DNA of 43,503 nucleotides, from positions 1 to 43,503 of the forward strand of contig JAZTXR010000016.1 of the NCBI GenBank assembly GCA_045636545.1, written 5' to 3'. This document shows, one piece after another, positions 1-7,957 of this stretch. Every line of letters begins with the position of its first letter. Position 1 is the first letter of the stretch. The stretch comes from HGM04593 sp045636545. GTDB lineage: Bacteria; Bacteroidota; Bacteroidia; Bacteroidales; Bacteroidaceae. Position numbers and translations under genes: made by a program. The notes below the pieces were generated by a model that worked only from the letters and a program-made list of their open reading frames with translations, was not told the DNA's origin and did no database searches.

Positions 1-1
1 T

Positions 2-133
2 CTGCATAATCTTATTCTTGACAAGTATTTATCAATGGAACTTTATATTCCTCCATATTCGGAACAAAAACGAATAATTGATACAATAGAAAAATTATTT
101 GATAAATTAGACGCAATAATGGAGAGTTTATAG
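2..133 (+). CDS. hsdS: HsdS, type I restriction-modification specificity subunit, C-terminal end only
   Basis: Only the last 43 codons are inside the window; the gene begins upstream. HsdS selects the DNA target of a type I restriction-modification enzyme through two target-recognition domains separated by helical conserved regions. The visible part contains the motif IPPYSEQKRIIDTIEKLFDKL, the usual start of the terminal helical region, and ends in MESL. The stop codon lies inside the 3' end of a second hsdS on the opposite strand, so the two genes are convergent and overlap by 6 bp. The terminal helix resembles that of the opposite gene but is clearly diverged in DNA sequence. The hsdM and hsdR genes, if present, should lie to the left of the window. 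Confidence 0.8.
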   Translation: MHNLILDKYLSMELYIPPYSEQKRIIDTIEKLFDKLDAIMESL

Positions 134-1303
134 GCTCTCCAATATTGTATCAAGATACTTGAATGCAAGATTTATTGCTTCGACTATCCTTTGTTGTTCT
201 TTATAAGGAGGAATAGGCACTTCTATTTCTTTAAACAGTTTTTTGTTCAGATGTGGAATTGTAGAGCCGACCTTATTTTCTCTCAGTGTCTTACGATGTA
301 AGTTTATAACTTGCAGGACATAGTTTGTATTCATATCATCTTTTATAGACAGTTGCTTGAAAGTACTGCCTTGATAACCCTCAATTGGAGTCCTGAAAAC
401 TTCTCCAGAATTTTCTCCATCAACCAATATCAGAAGTGAATTTGCTGGTGTGAACTTACCTACTGTTAGAGTTTTGGCATCACGCTCACCTCTCAAATAT
501 TTGACATCAAGATTTATTCTTTCTACACCTGTTTGCTTCTCTCCGTCGCTTAAAGAACACAGCATTCCCATGGGCGCAACACACCACGAACCAGGCAAGT
601 TCTGATAATGCCCGTTATCACAAGTGATTTCCGCCTTGGGATTGATGCGTTTGAGAAGTTCCGACACTGGCTCATCATTCGGGTCTTGTGGTACTAACTT
701 ACCATGAATCGCCAAGTCAAGTATCTTTGATTTTGCTTCTTTAATTACAGTTTGCAAATCAATTTTCCTTTGCTCGATTACATCTATTATACCCATCCAT
801 TTTGAAAGTTCAGAAACTATTCTACTTTGTTCATGAATTGGTGGTATTGGAATATTCAGATTACCCAAAATAGTCCCGTTTACATTGGGCTGTCCTACTC
901 CGACTGATTCTTGCACTATTTGTTCCCAATAATAACCTGATTCAAAGTAAAACTTGACATATTGAGATAAAACAGCATCATAAGTCTGAACTCGAATTAA
1001 GTAAGAGGCATATATTGCTTCTTCTTTTAATCCTTGTACTAAATATGACTTGCCAACTGTTGCACCAGTTCTTGCAAATAGAATATCGCCGTCATTAAGC
1101 AAATACGACTCCGCTTTATTTGTGTCAAAATCAGTATATGGAACAGTCTCCCATTGTACGTTGTTGTTTTGAATATCTGTAATGCGCAAGAGTCTGTATT
1201 TACCACAACTCTTTGCAGATTCACTAACTCCATACAATATAGATTTAGCAATAGTATCCACAGTTGTCCACTCCCACGAATCAGGGATTTCAAACGGCAC
1301 GTT
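128..1303 (-). CDS. hsdS: HsdS, type I specificity subunit without a normal start (probable silent or switchable copy)
   Basis: About 390 residues with two target-recognition domains (roughly residues 1-155 and 225-360). They are separated by a central conserved helix containing IHGKLVPQDPNDEPVSELLK and followed by a C-terminal helix beginning IPPYKEQQRIVEAI. The only in-frame start is a GTG within the run YENVPFEIPDSWEW; further upstream the frame stays open for about 20 more codons, which read like the linker that normally precedes a recognition domain, and then meets TGA. No ATG or placed ribosome-binding site fits. What is seen is an almost complete specificity gene lacking its proper beginning, tail-to-tail with another hsdS. 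The inference is a donor cassette of an inversion-switched specificity locus. The alternative is a truncated relic. The family call is firm; expression status is not. Confidence 0.75.
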   Translation of the reverse strand, partial: NVPFEIPDSWEWTTVDTIAKSILYGVSESAKSCGKYRLLRITDIQNNNVQWETVPYTDFDTNKAESYLLNDGDILFARTGATVGKSYLVQGLKEEAIYASYLIRVQTYDAVLSQYVKFYFESGYYWEQIVQESVGVGQPNVNGTILGNLNIPIPPIHEQSRIVSELSKWMGIIDVIEQRKIDLQTVIKEAKSKILDLAIHGKLVPQDPNDEPVSELLKRINPKAEITCDNGHYQNLPGSWCVAPMGMLCSLSDGEKQTGVERINLDVKYLRGERDAKTLTVGKFTPANSLLILVDGENSGEVFRTPIEGYQGSTFKQLSIKDDMNTNYVLQVINLHRKTLRENKVGSTIPHLNKKLFKEIEVPIPPYKEQQRIVEAINLAFKYLDTILESL

Positions 1304-1344
1304 CTCATAATGGGGCGTATGCGAAGTGAATTTCTTCTCCTCTT

Positions 1345-1372
1345 TAATTCGACAATTTCAGTTGTCGAATTA
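1345..1372. repeat. perfect 11-bp inverted repeat beside the hsdS 5' end
   Basis: TAATTCGACAA and TTGTCGAATTA face each other across six bases. The palindrome lies just upstream of the open frame of the minus-strand hsdS and contains the end of that frame. It has no T-tract like a terminator. It could be a recombinase site, an operator, or a simple stem in the leader; the position makes the first worth testing. Confidence 0.5.
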
Positions 1373-1387
1373 GAATTTGATTAAAGC

Positions 1388-1426
1388 AAAGATGGATAGT
1401 CCTCGTTTGTGGAACTATCCATCTTT
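1388..1426. terminator. hairpin terminator after dpp7
   Basis: Arms AAAGATGGATAGT and ACTATCCATCTTT pair perfectly over 13 bp across a 13-base loop, with T-rich sequence on both sides. It sits 22 bp past the dpp7 stop codon on the minus strand and separates that transcript from hsdS. Confidence 0.75.
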
Positions 1427-1448
1427 TATATCAGTTTTTAATAATCTC

Positions 1449-3587
1449 TTACTTCACGATGTTCATTTCGTCGATGAGGCGGTTGCAGCCGCCGAACTTG
1501 TCGATGATGAAGAGTACGTAGCGGATGTCGACGTTGATGCAGCGCTGCAGGTTGTCGTCGAAGTTTATGTCGCCGCTGAGTGACTCCCAGTTGCCGTCGA
1601 ATGCAAGGCCAATGAGTTCGCCGCGTGCGTTGAGTACACCGCTACCGCTGTTACCGCCGGTGATGTCATTGGTTGTGAGGAACGCAACGGGCATCTCGCC
1701 GCTGGGGAGTGCGTACTCTCCAAAGTCCTTTGCCTCGTAGAGCTCCTTCAAGCGTGCAGGCACGGTGAACTCGCTGCTTGTGGGGTCTTCCTTCTCCATC
1801 ACGCCCTTGAGGGTTGTGTAGTAGTTGTAGGTGACACCATCCTTGGGGTTGTAAGGCTTTACGTTACCGTATGTGAGGCGCATTGTGAAGTTGGCATCGG
1901 GGTATACGGGGCCGTCAGTCATCTCCATCAGTCCCTTGAGGTATGTTCTGTGCAATGGGTTGATAACCTTTGCCAATTCACCCTCCTTGGCTACCAGTGC
2001 TCTGTATGTCCTGAAGACAGCCGAGCGCAACTGCATTGCGGGGTCTTTCTCGAACTTCTTGAGCGAAGGCTTCTTCATGAAGCTGTCGAAATTCTTCTTG
2101 CTCGAGAGGATTGAGTTGTCATATACATAGTCGATATACTTCTCGAGGTTGCCCTTGTACTTTGCATACATCCCGTTGAGGTGTGCATCGCGCTCCTCGG
2201 GCTGTGTGAGGCTGAAGTAGAGTGGCAGAACCTCCTTGGCAATGCGGCGGTCAATCTGGTGGTTGTAGTCGCGGTTGTAGAGCCAGTTGTAGATGGCGTT
2301 CATCTGGTCCTTGATGATTGCTGGCTCATCGAACATCTTGCTGTTGTCGGCATAGAGGTTGCGCTGAATGAACTCTACACAGCTGATGAGTTCTGTTGCA
2401 AGTGTGGTGAGGTATGTGGTGCGGTTTGCCTCCTCAACACAAGCGTTGATTTTCTCAACGACACCGGCATACTCGCTCTTGCCGTTCTTCTGTGCCCAGG
2501 CTTTGAATGCAGCCTCTTCGGCAAGCTTTGTCTCAACAACCTTGTTGTCTACAATGGCCTTGTTCATGCCGATTGAGTTCTTCCAATAGTTGCTTATGCG
2601 TGCCTGCTTGTTGGCATACTTGATTGCAATCTCCTCGCTCTTTGCCATCTCCTCGCGGATGATGTTGAGGGTGACGTCGCGCATTGCGATGCGTGGCTCG
2701 TTCTCCTGGAACATACGCTGTTTCACCTCGTCGCCTGTGAGGTAGCGCGATGTGCTGCCGGGGAAGCCCATAATCATTGCATAGTCATTGGGCTCAAAGC
2801 CTGCAAGTGAGATGTTCAGGTGCTTTGGTGTGTTCAGGGGAACGTTCTCCTTGCTGTATGCGGCGGGGTTACCGTTCTTGTCGCCATAGATGCGGAACAC
2901 CGAGAAGTCACCGGTGTGGCGTGGCCACATCCAGTTGTCGGTCTCACCGCCGAACTTGCCTATTGAGTTGGGGGGTGTTCCCACAAGGCGCACGTCGGTG
3001 TACTTCTTGTAGTAGACGAGGTAGTACCTGTTGCCCTCAAAGTATGGAAGCAACTGTGGGTACATGTGCTCCTTGCCCTCGATGTTGTCGGCCTCGAAAA
3101 GCTCCTTTGCGATTGCTGCAAGAGCATCGCGCTGGAACGATGCCTCGTCGCTCAGGCGGCCATCGGCAACGCGTGCATTGATTTCGGCAGTAACATCCTT
3201 AATCTCCTTTACGAATGTGAATGCTATACCTTCGCAAGGCAACTCCTCCTCGTAGCTCTGGCTCCAGAAACCGTTGTGAAGGTAGTTGTGCTCGACGGTG
3301 CTCAGCTGCTGGATGAAGCTGAAACCGCAGTGGTGGTTTGTCAGCACAAGGCCATTGGGTGATACAACCTCGCCTGTGCATCCGCCACCGAAGATGCCTA
3401 TGGCATCCTTCAACGATGGAGCCTCGGGTGAATAGATTTCGTCTACCGGTATCTGCAAGCCCGCCTCGGCCATCTTGTCCTTGAGGTTCTGCTGGCGCAT
3501 CAGCTGCAACAGCCACATTCCCTCGTCGGCCATGGCCTGGGGTGCGATGAGCACTGTCAAAAGCAGTGCTGAAAGAATTTTTTTCAT
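1449..3587 (-). CDS. dpp7: dipeptidyl-peptidase of family S46, DPP7-like
   Basis: 712 residues, the usual family size. It removes dipeptides from the N-terminus of oligopeptides in the periplasm and so feeds amino-acid-fermenting Bacteroidales. The start chosen gives a signal peptide (MKKILSALLLTVLIAPQAMA). The chymotrypsin-like fold is marked by TNHHCG at about residues 84-88 (catalytic His) and GGNSGSG near the end (nucleophile Ser647). The residue 18 places after that serine is Gly; in the family Gly here goes with DPP7 (hydrophobic P1 residues), while Arg goes with DPP11 (acidic P1). An upstream extension of the frame lies inside plsC and is not credible. It follows plsC by 20 bp and probably shares its transcript. 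Confidence 0.9.
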   Translation of the reverse strand: MKKILSALLLTVLIAPQAMADEGMWLLQLMRQQNLKDKMAEAGLQIPVDEIYSPEAPSLKDAIGIFGGGCTGEVVSPNGLVLTNHHCGFSFIQQLSTVEHNYLHNGFWSQSYEEELPCEGIAFTFVKEIKDVTAEINARVADGRLSDEASFQRDALAAIAKELFEADNIEGKEHMYPQLLPYFEGNRYYLVYYKKYTDVRLVGTPPNSIGKFGGETDNWMWPRHTGDFSVFRIYGDKNGNPAAYSKENVPLNTPKHLNISLAGFEPNDYAMIMGFPGSTSRYLTGDEVKQRMFQENEPRIAMRDVTLNIIREEMAKSEEIAIKYANKQARISNYWKNSIGMNKAIVDNKVVETKLAEEAAFKAWAQKNGKSEYAGVVEKINACVEEANRTTYLTTLATELISCVEFIQRNLYADNSKMFDEPAIIKDQMNAIYNWLYNRDYNHQIDRRIAKEVLPLYFSLTQPEERDAHLNGMYAKYKGNLEKYIDYVYDNSILSSKKNFDSFMKKPSLKKFEKDPAMQLRSAVFRTYRALVAKEGELAKVINPLHRTYLKGLMEMTDGPVYPDANFTMRLTYGNVKPYNPKDGVTYNYYTTLKGVMEKEDPTSSEFTVPARLKELYEAKDFGEYALPSGEMPVAFLTTNDITGGNSGSGVLNARGELIGLAFDGNWESLSGDINFDDNLQRCINVDIRYVLFIIDKFGGCNRLIDEMNIVK

Positions 3588-3607
3588 AGTGTTATTGGTT
3601 TTAGTAA

Positions 3608-4345
3608 TTATTTGTTCTTGTAGAGTGTGTCTGCAATTACAGTCTCGGCCTCGTGCATCATGCGCTCCACGCTTTCGCCGTCGCGGCCGTTGCATTCGAT
3701 GGGTGCGTGGAATGTCAATGTCACGGGCGACCAGTGCAGGCACTTGCAACCCTTGGGCAGAATGTCGTATGCACCGTCGATGGTGATGGGCAGAACCGGT
3801 ACCTGTGCCATGCTTGCAATGACAAACGCCCCTTTCTTGAACTTGCCCATCTTGCCTTTGCGGCAGCGTGTGCCCTCGGGGAATATACCCATTGATGTGC
3901 CGCTCTTGAGTATGGCTATTGATTTGCGCAACAAATCTTTCTGCGGTGTCTCGCGGTTCACGAATATGTGGCCGGTGTCATAGCAGGCCTTGCCGAGCAG
4001 CGGTATCTTGCGCAATGACTCTTTCATAATCCACTTGAAACGTCTGCACACGTAGCCGTACATCACAAAGATGTCGAACATACCCTGATGGTTGGCGACG
4101 AACACGTAGTTCTGCTCCTTCTTTACATATTTGTCGCGGTCTACAACCTTCACGGGGATAAGGAATATCCAGCAGGTGAGCTTGCACCAGATGACGGCCG
4201 GCGTGTGGTCGGCGTTCTTTACCTTCAGGTAGTGACCGAACAGGTCTATTACAATAGATGTTATCGCAACGACAATGAGTGCTGCCCACCAGGCGAAAAG
4301 TACCTGGTACAGAACGTAAAGCGGGTGTAGAATTTTTCTTAACAT
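3608..4345 (-). CDS. plsC: 1-acyl-sn-glycerol-3-phosphate acyltransferase (PlsC family)
   Basis: 245 residues. It transfers an acyl chain to lysophosphatidic acid to make phosphatidic acid, the precursor of membrane phospholipids, at the inner membrane. One or two hydrophobic segments occupy about residues 10-65. The acyltransferase motif NHQGMFD (HX4D, residues 85-91) and the glycerol-phosphate-binding motif FPEGTR (155-160) are both intact. The length is typical. It is first in a two-gene minus-strand unit with dpp7; a promoter-like TATATTTA box lies just upstream. Related family members acylate other lysolipids such as ornithine lipids, so the exact acceptor is an inference. Confidence 0.88.
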   Translation of the reverse strand: MLRKILHPLYVLYQVLFAWWAALIVVAITSIVIDLFGHYLKVKNADHTPAVIWCKLTCWIFLIPVKVVDRDKYVKKEQNYVFVANHQGMFDIFVMYGYVCRRFKWIMKESLRKIPLLGKACYDTGHIFVNRETPQKDLLRKSIAILKSGTSMGIFPEGTRCRKGKMGKFKKGAFVIASMAQVPVLPITIDGAYDILPKGCKCLHWSPVTLTFHAPIECNGRDGESVERMMHEAETVIADTLYKNK

Positions 4346-4478
4346 AAATGTAAGTGTTTGAATTATCGTTGTAAATATAGCGCTTTTTTATGGATTTTCT
4401 CCCATCACGTGGCATTAATGGCGCAAATGCGGCACATAATCTATTCTTTCAGGTGTTTTATTGCACTTTGAAGACAGC

Positions 4479-5288
4479 TTATCCAATGTTCTTGGCAAGG
4501 AATTTTATTATGGCCTCGGGCTCCACTCCTCTGCGGCGGGCATAGTCGTGCAACTGTGCATCATCTATTTTCCCTACTGCGAAATAGCGTGCCGCGGGGT
4601 GGTGTATCATCAGGCCGCACACGCTTGCGTGTGGTGTCATGGCTCCGTTCGGCGTGAGCGCGATGCCGGCTTCGCCAAGCCCCAGCAACTTGTCTATCGT
4701 GAATATTATGCTCTGGTCGGGCAGTGAGGGGTAGCCCACCGCGGGGCGTATGCCCCGGTTCCTTTCGGCAAGCAGTTCCTCGGTTGTCAGTTGTTCGTGG
4801 GGCGAATATCCCCATAGCTCCTCATTGGTGCGCACCTGTTTGTGGAGCAGGGTGGCGGTGGCCTCGGCAAGTCGGTCGGCAAGTGTCTGCGCAATCAGGC
4901 GTTTGTAGTCGTCATCTGCATACTCTTTGCCGAACCCGCTCTCCACACTTGTTGCAAACAGCCCAATCCTGTCGCCGTGGGGCGATACGAAATCGCTCAG
5001 GCAGAGGTTGTATTCGCCCTCTGTGCTGTGCTGTTGGCGCAGCAATGGTAGACGGCAACCTTCAATTATAATGTCGTCACCGTCGCTTTTTGCATTGCAC
5101 AGCGCAAAAATTGCATTTGTCCTGTATCTGCCGGAAAGTTCATGGAGCATCGCTTTGGCATCGGCAATAACCTCTTTTGCCTGTGTGCTCTCTTTTTTGC
5201 CTGTAATGCCCCAAGCGTGCAAAAAGTAGCTCCAGTCTATGAGTGGAGCTACTTCTTCTATTGAGTAGTTGAAAATCTCTCTTTTCAT
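4479..5288 (-). CDS. stand-alone reactivation domain of B12-dependent methionine synthase
   Basis: 269 residues matching only the C-terminal activation domain of MetH, which binds S-adenosylmethionine and allows reductive remethylation of oxidised cobalamin. Recognised features in order: IDWSYFLHAWGITGK near residue 18, LSDFVSPHGDRIGLFA around residues 99-114, DDYKRLIAQTLADRLAEA, WGYSPHEQLTTEEL, then the SAM-site motif GIRPAVGYPSLPDQ, and near the end YARRRG. The catalytic, folate and cobalamin domains of full MetH are absent. Its ATG overlaps the pyrC stop codon (ATGA), so translation is probably coupled. The inference is that the organism's MetH lacks this domain, or that the protein serves another corrinoid enzyme. 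Confidence 0.85.
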   Translation of the reverse strand: MKREIFNYSIEEVAPLIDWSYFLHAWGITGKKESTQAKEVIADAKAMLHELSGRYRTNAIFALCNAKSDGDDIIIEGCRLPLLRQQHSTEGEYNLCLSDFVSPHGDRIGLFATSVESGFGKEYADDDYKRLIAQTLADRLAEATATLLHKQVRTNEELWGYSPHEQLTTEELLAERNRGIRPAVGYPSLPDQSIIFTIDKLLGLGEAGIALTPNGAMTPHASVCGLMIHHPAARYFAVGKIDDAQLHDYARRRGVEPEAIIKFLAKNIG

Positions 5289-6631
5289 CGGTTGAATTTG
5301 AGCGCCTTGCCGCGCACATCTTCGTTTATCTTGCCGTTTCTGTACACGCACTCGCCATTCACCCAGGTCTGCTCTACTACCCAGTTGAAGGTGTCGCCCT
5401 CAAAGGGGCTCCAACCGCATTTGCTGATGATGTCGGCAGCAGTAACGGTGTGTGGCCTGTTGGGGTTCAGCAGCACAAAGTCAGCATGGAAACCTTTCTC
5501 AATGAATCCGCGTTTGCTCACGTTGAATATCCTTGCAGGCGCGTGGCACATCTTCTCCACCAGTGTCTCCAGTGATATCTCCTTCTCGTCCACGAGCCTC
5601 AACATGGCAAGCAGAGAGAACTGTATGCTGGGAATTCCCGATGCAGCCTTCAGTGCGCCACCCTTCTTGTCCTCGGGCAGATGTGGTGCGTGGTCAGTAC
5701 CTATGAGGTCTACCTTGCCGTCATTCACTGCACGGCGCAGTGCGGCACGGTCGGCAGCGCTCTTTATCGCAGGGTTGCACTTTATGCGTGTGCCCAATGT
5801 GGCGTAGTCCTCGTCGCAGAATGTGAGGTGCGCAGGTGTCGCCTCGGCTGTTATTCTCTTTTCATAGCTGTTCCCGGTTGTCAGCAACTCAAGTTCCCTG
5901 GCTGTGCTTATGTGCATCACATGCAGGCGGGTGCCGAATCTCTTTGCAAGCTCCACGGCGCTTGCCGTGCTCTGGTAGCAGGCCTCCTCGCTGCGTATTG
6001 CGGGGTGGAACCTTACGTCGGGGTCATCGCCCTCGCGCTCCTTTATTGCAGCGCTGTTGGCTGCAATTATGGCACTCTCCTCGCAGTGCACGGCAACCGG
6101 CATGTCGAGTCTGTTGGCCTCCTCAAAGATTTTCTCAAGTTCGTACCTCTTGTCTACGAGCATATTGCCTGTGCTTGAACCCATAAAGAGCTTTATGCCG
6201 CATACGTTCTTGGGGTTGAGCTTTGCAAAGTCGCCGACATTGCTGTTTGTGGCACCAAAGAAGAACGAGTAGTTGATGACACTGTCGTTTGCTGCTATCT
6301 TGAATTTTTCTTTCAGAGCTCCGATGGTTGTTGTTTGTGGCGAGGTATTGGGCATCTCCATGAACGATGTAACGCCACCGGCAGCCGCTGCGCGGCTCTC
6401 GGTGGCAATGGTTGCCTTGTGTGTGAGACCCGGCTCGCGGAAGTGCACGTGGTCATCAATCACTCCCGGGATGAGGTAAAGCCCCGTGGCCTCTATAATC
6501 TCGTCGCACTCGGCGCGTGGCAACTCGTCACCGCGCAGAATCTCTGTTATCCTGCCGTCATTGACTACTATGGAGCCTTGGAACTGCTCGCCGTTGTTCA
6601 CAATTGTTGGGTTGCTGATAAGTGTGCGCAT
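5285..6631 (-). CDS. pyrC: dihydroorotase
   Basis: 448 residues. It catalyses ring closure of carbamoyl-aspartate to dihydroorotate, the third step of pyrimidine synthesis, as a binuclear zinc amidohydrolase in the cytoplasm. Visible are the metal-binding motif DDHVHFREPG near residue 58, the central KLFMGSSTG lysine region, the HCEES and HVMHIST histidines, and GTDHAPH near residue 310. The length and the HVHFREPG form fit the class I (AllB/PyrC type) group. A promoter-like TATCTTCG box lies about 115 bp upstream. It heads a two-gene unit with the methionine-synthase reactivation domain gene. Confidence 0.92.
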   Translation of the reverse strand: MRTLISNPTIVNNGEQFQGSIVVNDGRITEILRGDELPRAECDEIIEATGLYLIPGVIDDHVHFREPGLTHKATIATESRAAAAGGVTSFMEMPNTSPQTTTIGALKEKFKIAANDSVINYSFFFGATNSNVGDFAKLNPKNVCGIKLFMGSSTGNMLVDKRYELEKIFEEANRLDMPVAVHCEESAIIAANSAAIKEREGDDPDVRFHPAIRSEEACYQSTASAVELAKRFGTRLHVMHISTARELELLTTGNSYEKRITAEATPAHLTFCDEDYATLGTRIKCNPAIKSAADRAALRRAVNDGKVDLIGTDHAPHLPEDKKGGALKAASGIPSIQFSLLAMLRLVDEKEISLETLVEKMCHAPARIFNVSKRGFIEKGFHADFVLLNPNRPHTVTAADIISKCGWSPFEGDTFNWVVEQTWVNGECVYRNGKINEDVRGKALKFNR

Positions 6632-6649
6632 GCTGATTTAAGGTATTGC

Positions 6650-6725
6650 TTTTGTCATTCTGAACGAATGTGAAGAATCTCTTTCCAAATAGGGGAGATA
6701 CTTCGTTTTGCTCTGTATGACAAAA
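6650..6725. repeat. intergenic imperfect palindrome, REP-like (copy A)
   Basis: About 32-base arms beginning TTTTGTCAT and ending ATGACAAAA fold on each other imperfectly; each arm carries a GAA.AATCTC / GAGATA.TTC segment. The inner core resembles the copies near 28.96 kb and 31.3 kb. It lies in the pyrC leader, between the start codon and the promoter-like box, so it would be transcribed as a hairpin. Confidence 0.6.
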
Positions 6726-6745
6726 CTGTTTGTAGCTTCTTTTTG

Positions 6746-6753
6746 CGAAGATA
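6746..6753 (-). promoter_or_regulatory. -7 box for pyrC
   Basis: On the minus strand TATCTTCG, close to the Bacteroidetes -7 consensus TAnnTTTG, 115 bp before the pyrC start. No clear -33 element was identified. Confidence 0.45.
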
Positions 6754-6805
6754 GTGAAAAGGAGTGATTATATTTTAGGTGAATGTGATTTTTTTGTTGC
6801 CCGAA

Positions 6806-6836
6806 TTGCATAATTTGATTTTAACCGATATATTTG
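6806..6836 (+). promoter_or_regulatory. promoter with TTG (-33) and TATATTTG (-7)
   Basis: TTG and TATATTTG are 20 bp apart, matching the Bacteroidetes housekeeping promoter. There is no coding start until 7194, so the transcript would begin with about 350 bases of leader including the structured element at 7058-7147. Confidence 0.5.
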
Positions 6837-7057
6837 CATCAATCTTTGTGGCGCCTGTCGCCGATGGGTGAGCAGAGAATTTTTATTTTTTTGAAAGCGT
6901 TTATTGGCGCTTTGTTCTTGACGACTCGAAATCTGGTAAATTTCTTACACTGTCAAAGACAAGGCAACGATGGATGTCTATGGTGTGTATTTATGCACTT
7001 GGCGGCAATTGGGGAACATTCCAACATTGCTGCCTGTTGTGTGTTTTACATAATAGC

Positions 7058-7147
7058 GTAGGCTCTGCGTTGCTCGTTCCGACAGTGTAGGGCATACCAG
7101 AGCCTCGAGGCGTGGGACGGGTGACAGTACAGTTCCTACGCTTTTTT
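7058..7147 (+). ncRNA. candidate structured RNA or attenuator ending in a T-tract
   Basis: An outer stem GCGTAGG/CCTACGC closes a roughly 80-base region and is followed at once by TTTTTT. Inside, CTCTG pairs with CAGAG; AGGCTCTG can also pair with CAGAGCCT in a way that excludes the outer stem, and CCTCGAGG is self-complementary. The arrangement looks like a multi-branched terminator or a switch between two folds. It lies between the promoter at 6806-6836 and the lipoprotein gene. It may be a small RNA with its own terminator or a leader controlling that gene; no known family is recognised with confidence. Confidence 0.45.
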
Positions 7148-7193
7148 GTTTATTGGTGGCTCTTCCGGGGACTGGGGTACTACTGTTATTGTT

Positions 7194-7553
7194 ATGAAAA
7201 GAAAGTTCTTCTTGTTGCCGTTCGTTGCATTGGTGTTGGGCTTGGTTTCTTGTAATGAACCTGAATTTAATTCTTTGGTCGGTTGTTGGAGTTCTAAAAG
7301 GTTTACGCCTGATATGTGGACGGTTTATCATTTGAAGGCTGATGAAACCGGTATTGTTGAATATAATACGCCGGACACGTGTCTGACCAAAGAAGAATTT
7401 ACTTGGAGAACTATGGACGAAGAACTCTTTTTGATATATGAGGGTGGAGCCACCGACAGTTTCTTTTATAGTTTTGATAACAGTCACCTGCATCTATATG
7501 ATTCCGAAAACAGACATTATGGTTCTTACCATAAAAAAAGAGATTGCCATTAA
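7194..7553 (+). CDS. small lipoprotein, lipocalin-like
   Basis: 119 residues. The start at MKRKFFLLPF gives a lipoprotein signal with a lipobox LVSC, so the mature protein would be lipid-anchored at its cysteine in the inner or outer membrane. The rest, beginning LVGCWSS and rich in short beta-strand-like stretches with acidic and aromatic residues, resembles the small lipocalin-like or META-type lipoproteins common in Bacteroides, but no exact family is recognised. An earlier in-frame start would place charged and polar residues before the signal peptide and is unlikely. Its stop codon overlaps the 3' end of the convergent HIT gene by 4 bp. Function unknown. Confidence 0.65.
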   Translation: MKRKFFLLPFVALVLGLVSCNEPEFNSLVGCWSSKRFTPDMWTVYHLKADETGIVEYNTPDTCLTKEEFTWRTMDEELFLIYEGGATDSFFYSFDNSHLHLYDSENRHYGSYHKKRDCH

Positions 7554-7945
7554 GCAATCTCCTTATTAATTTTCTCTGCAATCTCCTTGAACTCCTCGGG
7601 GGTGAGTTTCAGTTTGGGATTCGTGAAGAGCATGTCCTTCTCGTTCTGCATTGGCACAAGGTGTATGTGCGCGTGGGGAACCTCAAGTCCCAGCACCGCC
7701 TGTCCCACCTTTATGCAGGGGAATGCGCGCTTGATGCCCTCGGCAACCTTCTTGGCGAAAATCTGCATTGCGCCAATCTCCTCGTCGGTGAGGTCGAAGA
7801 AGTAGTCCACCTCGCGTTTGGGAATAACGAGAGTGTGGCCTTTTACAAGCGGGTTGATGTCGAGGAATGCATAGAACTGCTCGTTCTCGGCTACCTTGTA
7901 GCTTGGAATCTCACCTGCGACTATCATTGAGAATATTGTTGCCAT
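7550..7945 (-). CDS. HIT-family nucleotide-binding hydrolase
   Basis: 131 residues. Histidine-triad proteins hydrolyse nucleoside phosphoramidates and related nucleotide conjugates in the cytoplasm. The active-site motif HAHIHLVP is intact near residue 91, preceded by the family feature GHTLVIPK. Length is normal for a Hint-type enzyme. It follows greA by 12 bp and is probably co-transcribed. The natural substrate of bacterial members is poorly known. Confidence 0.9.
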   Translation of the reverse strand: MATIFSMIVAGEIPSYKVAENEQFYAFLDINPLVKGHTLVIPKREVDYFFDLTDEEIGAMQIFAKKVAEGIKRAFPCIKVGQAVLGLEVPHAHIHLVPMQNEKDMLFTNPKLKLTPEEFKEIAEKINKEIA

Positions 7946-7957
7946 AATCCTTTGCTG

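Noticed and set aside
3588..3749. N-terminal extension of the S46 peptidase frame
   Set aside because: It overlaps the 3' end of plsC, and a clear signal peptide begins at 3587.
6978..7493. 171-residue minus-strand frame opposite the lipoprotein gene
   Set aside because: It covers the structured leader and the lipoprotein gene in reverse; its sequence has no domain and its codon pattern is that of a shadow frame.
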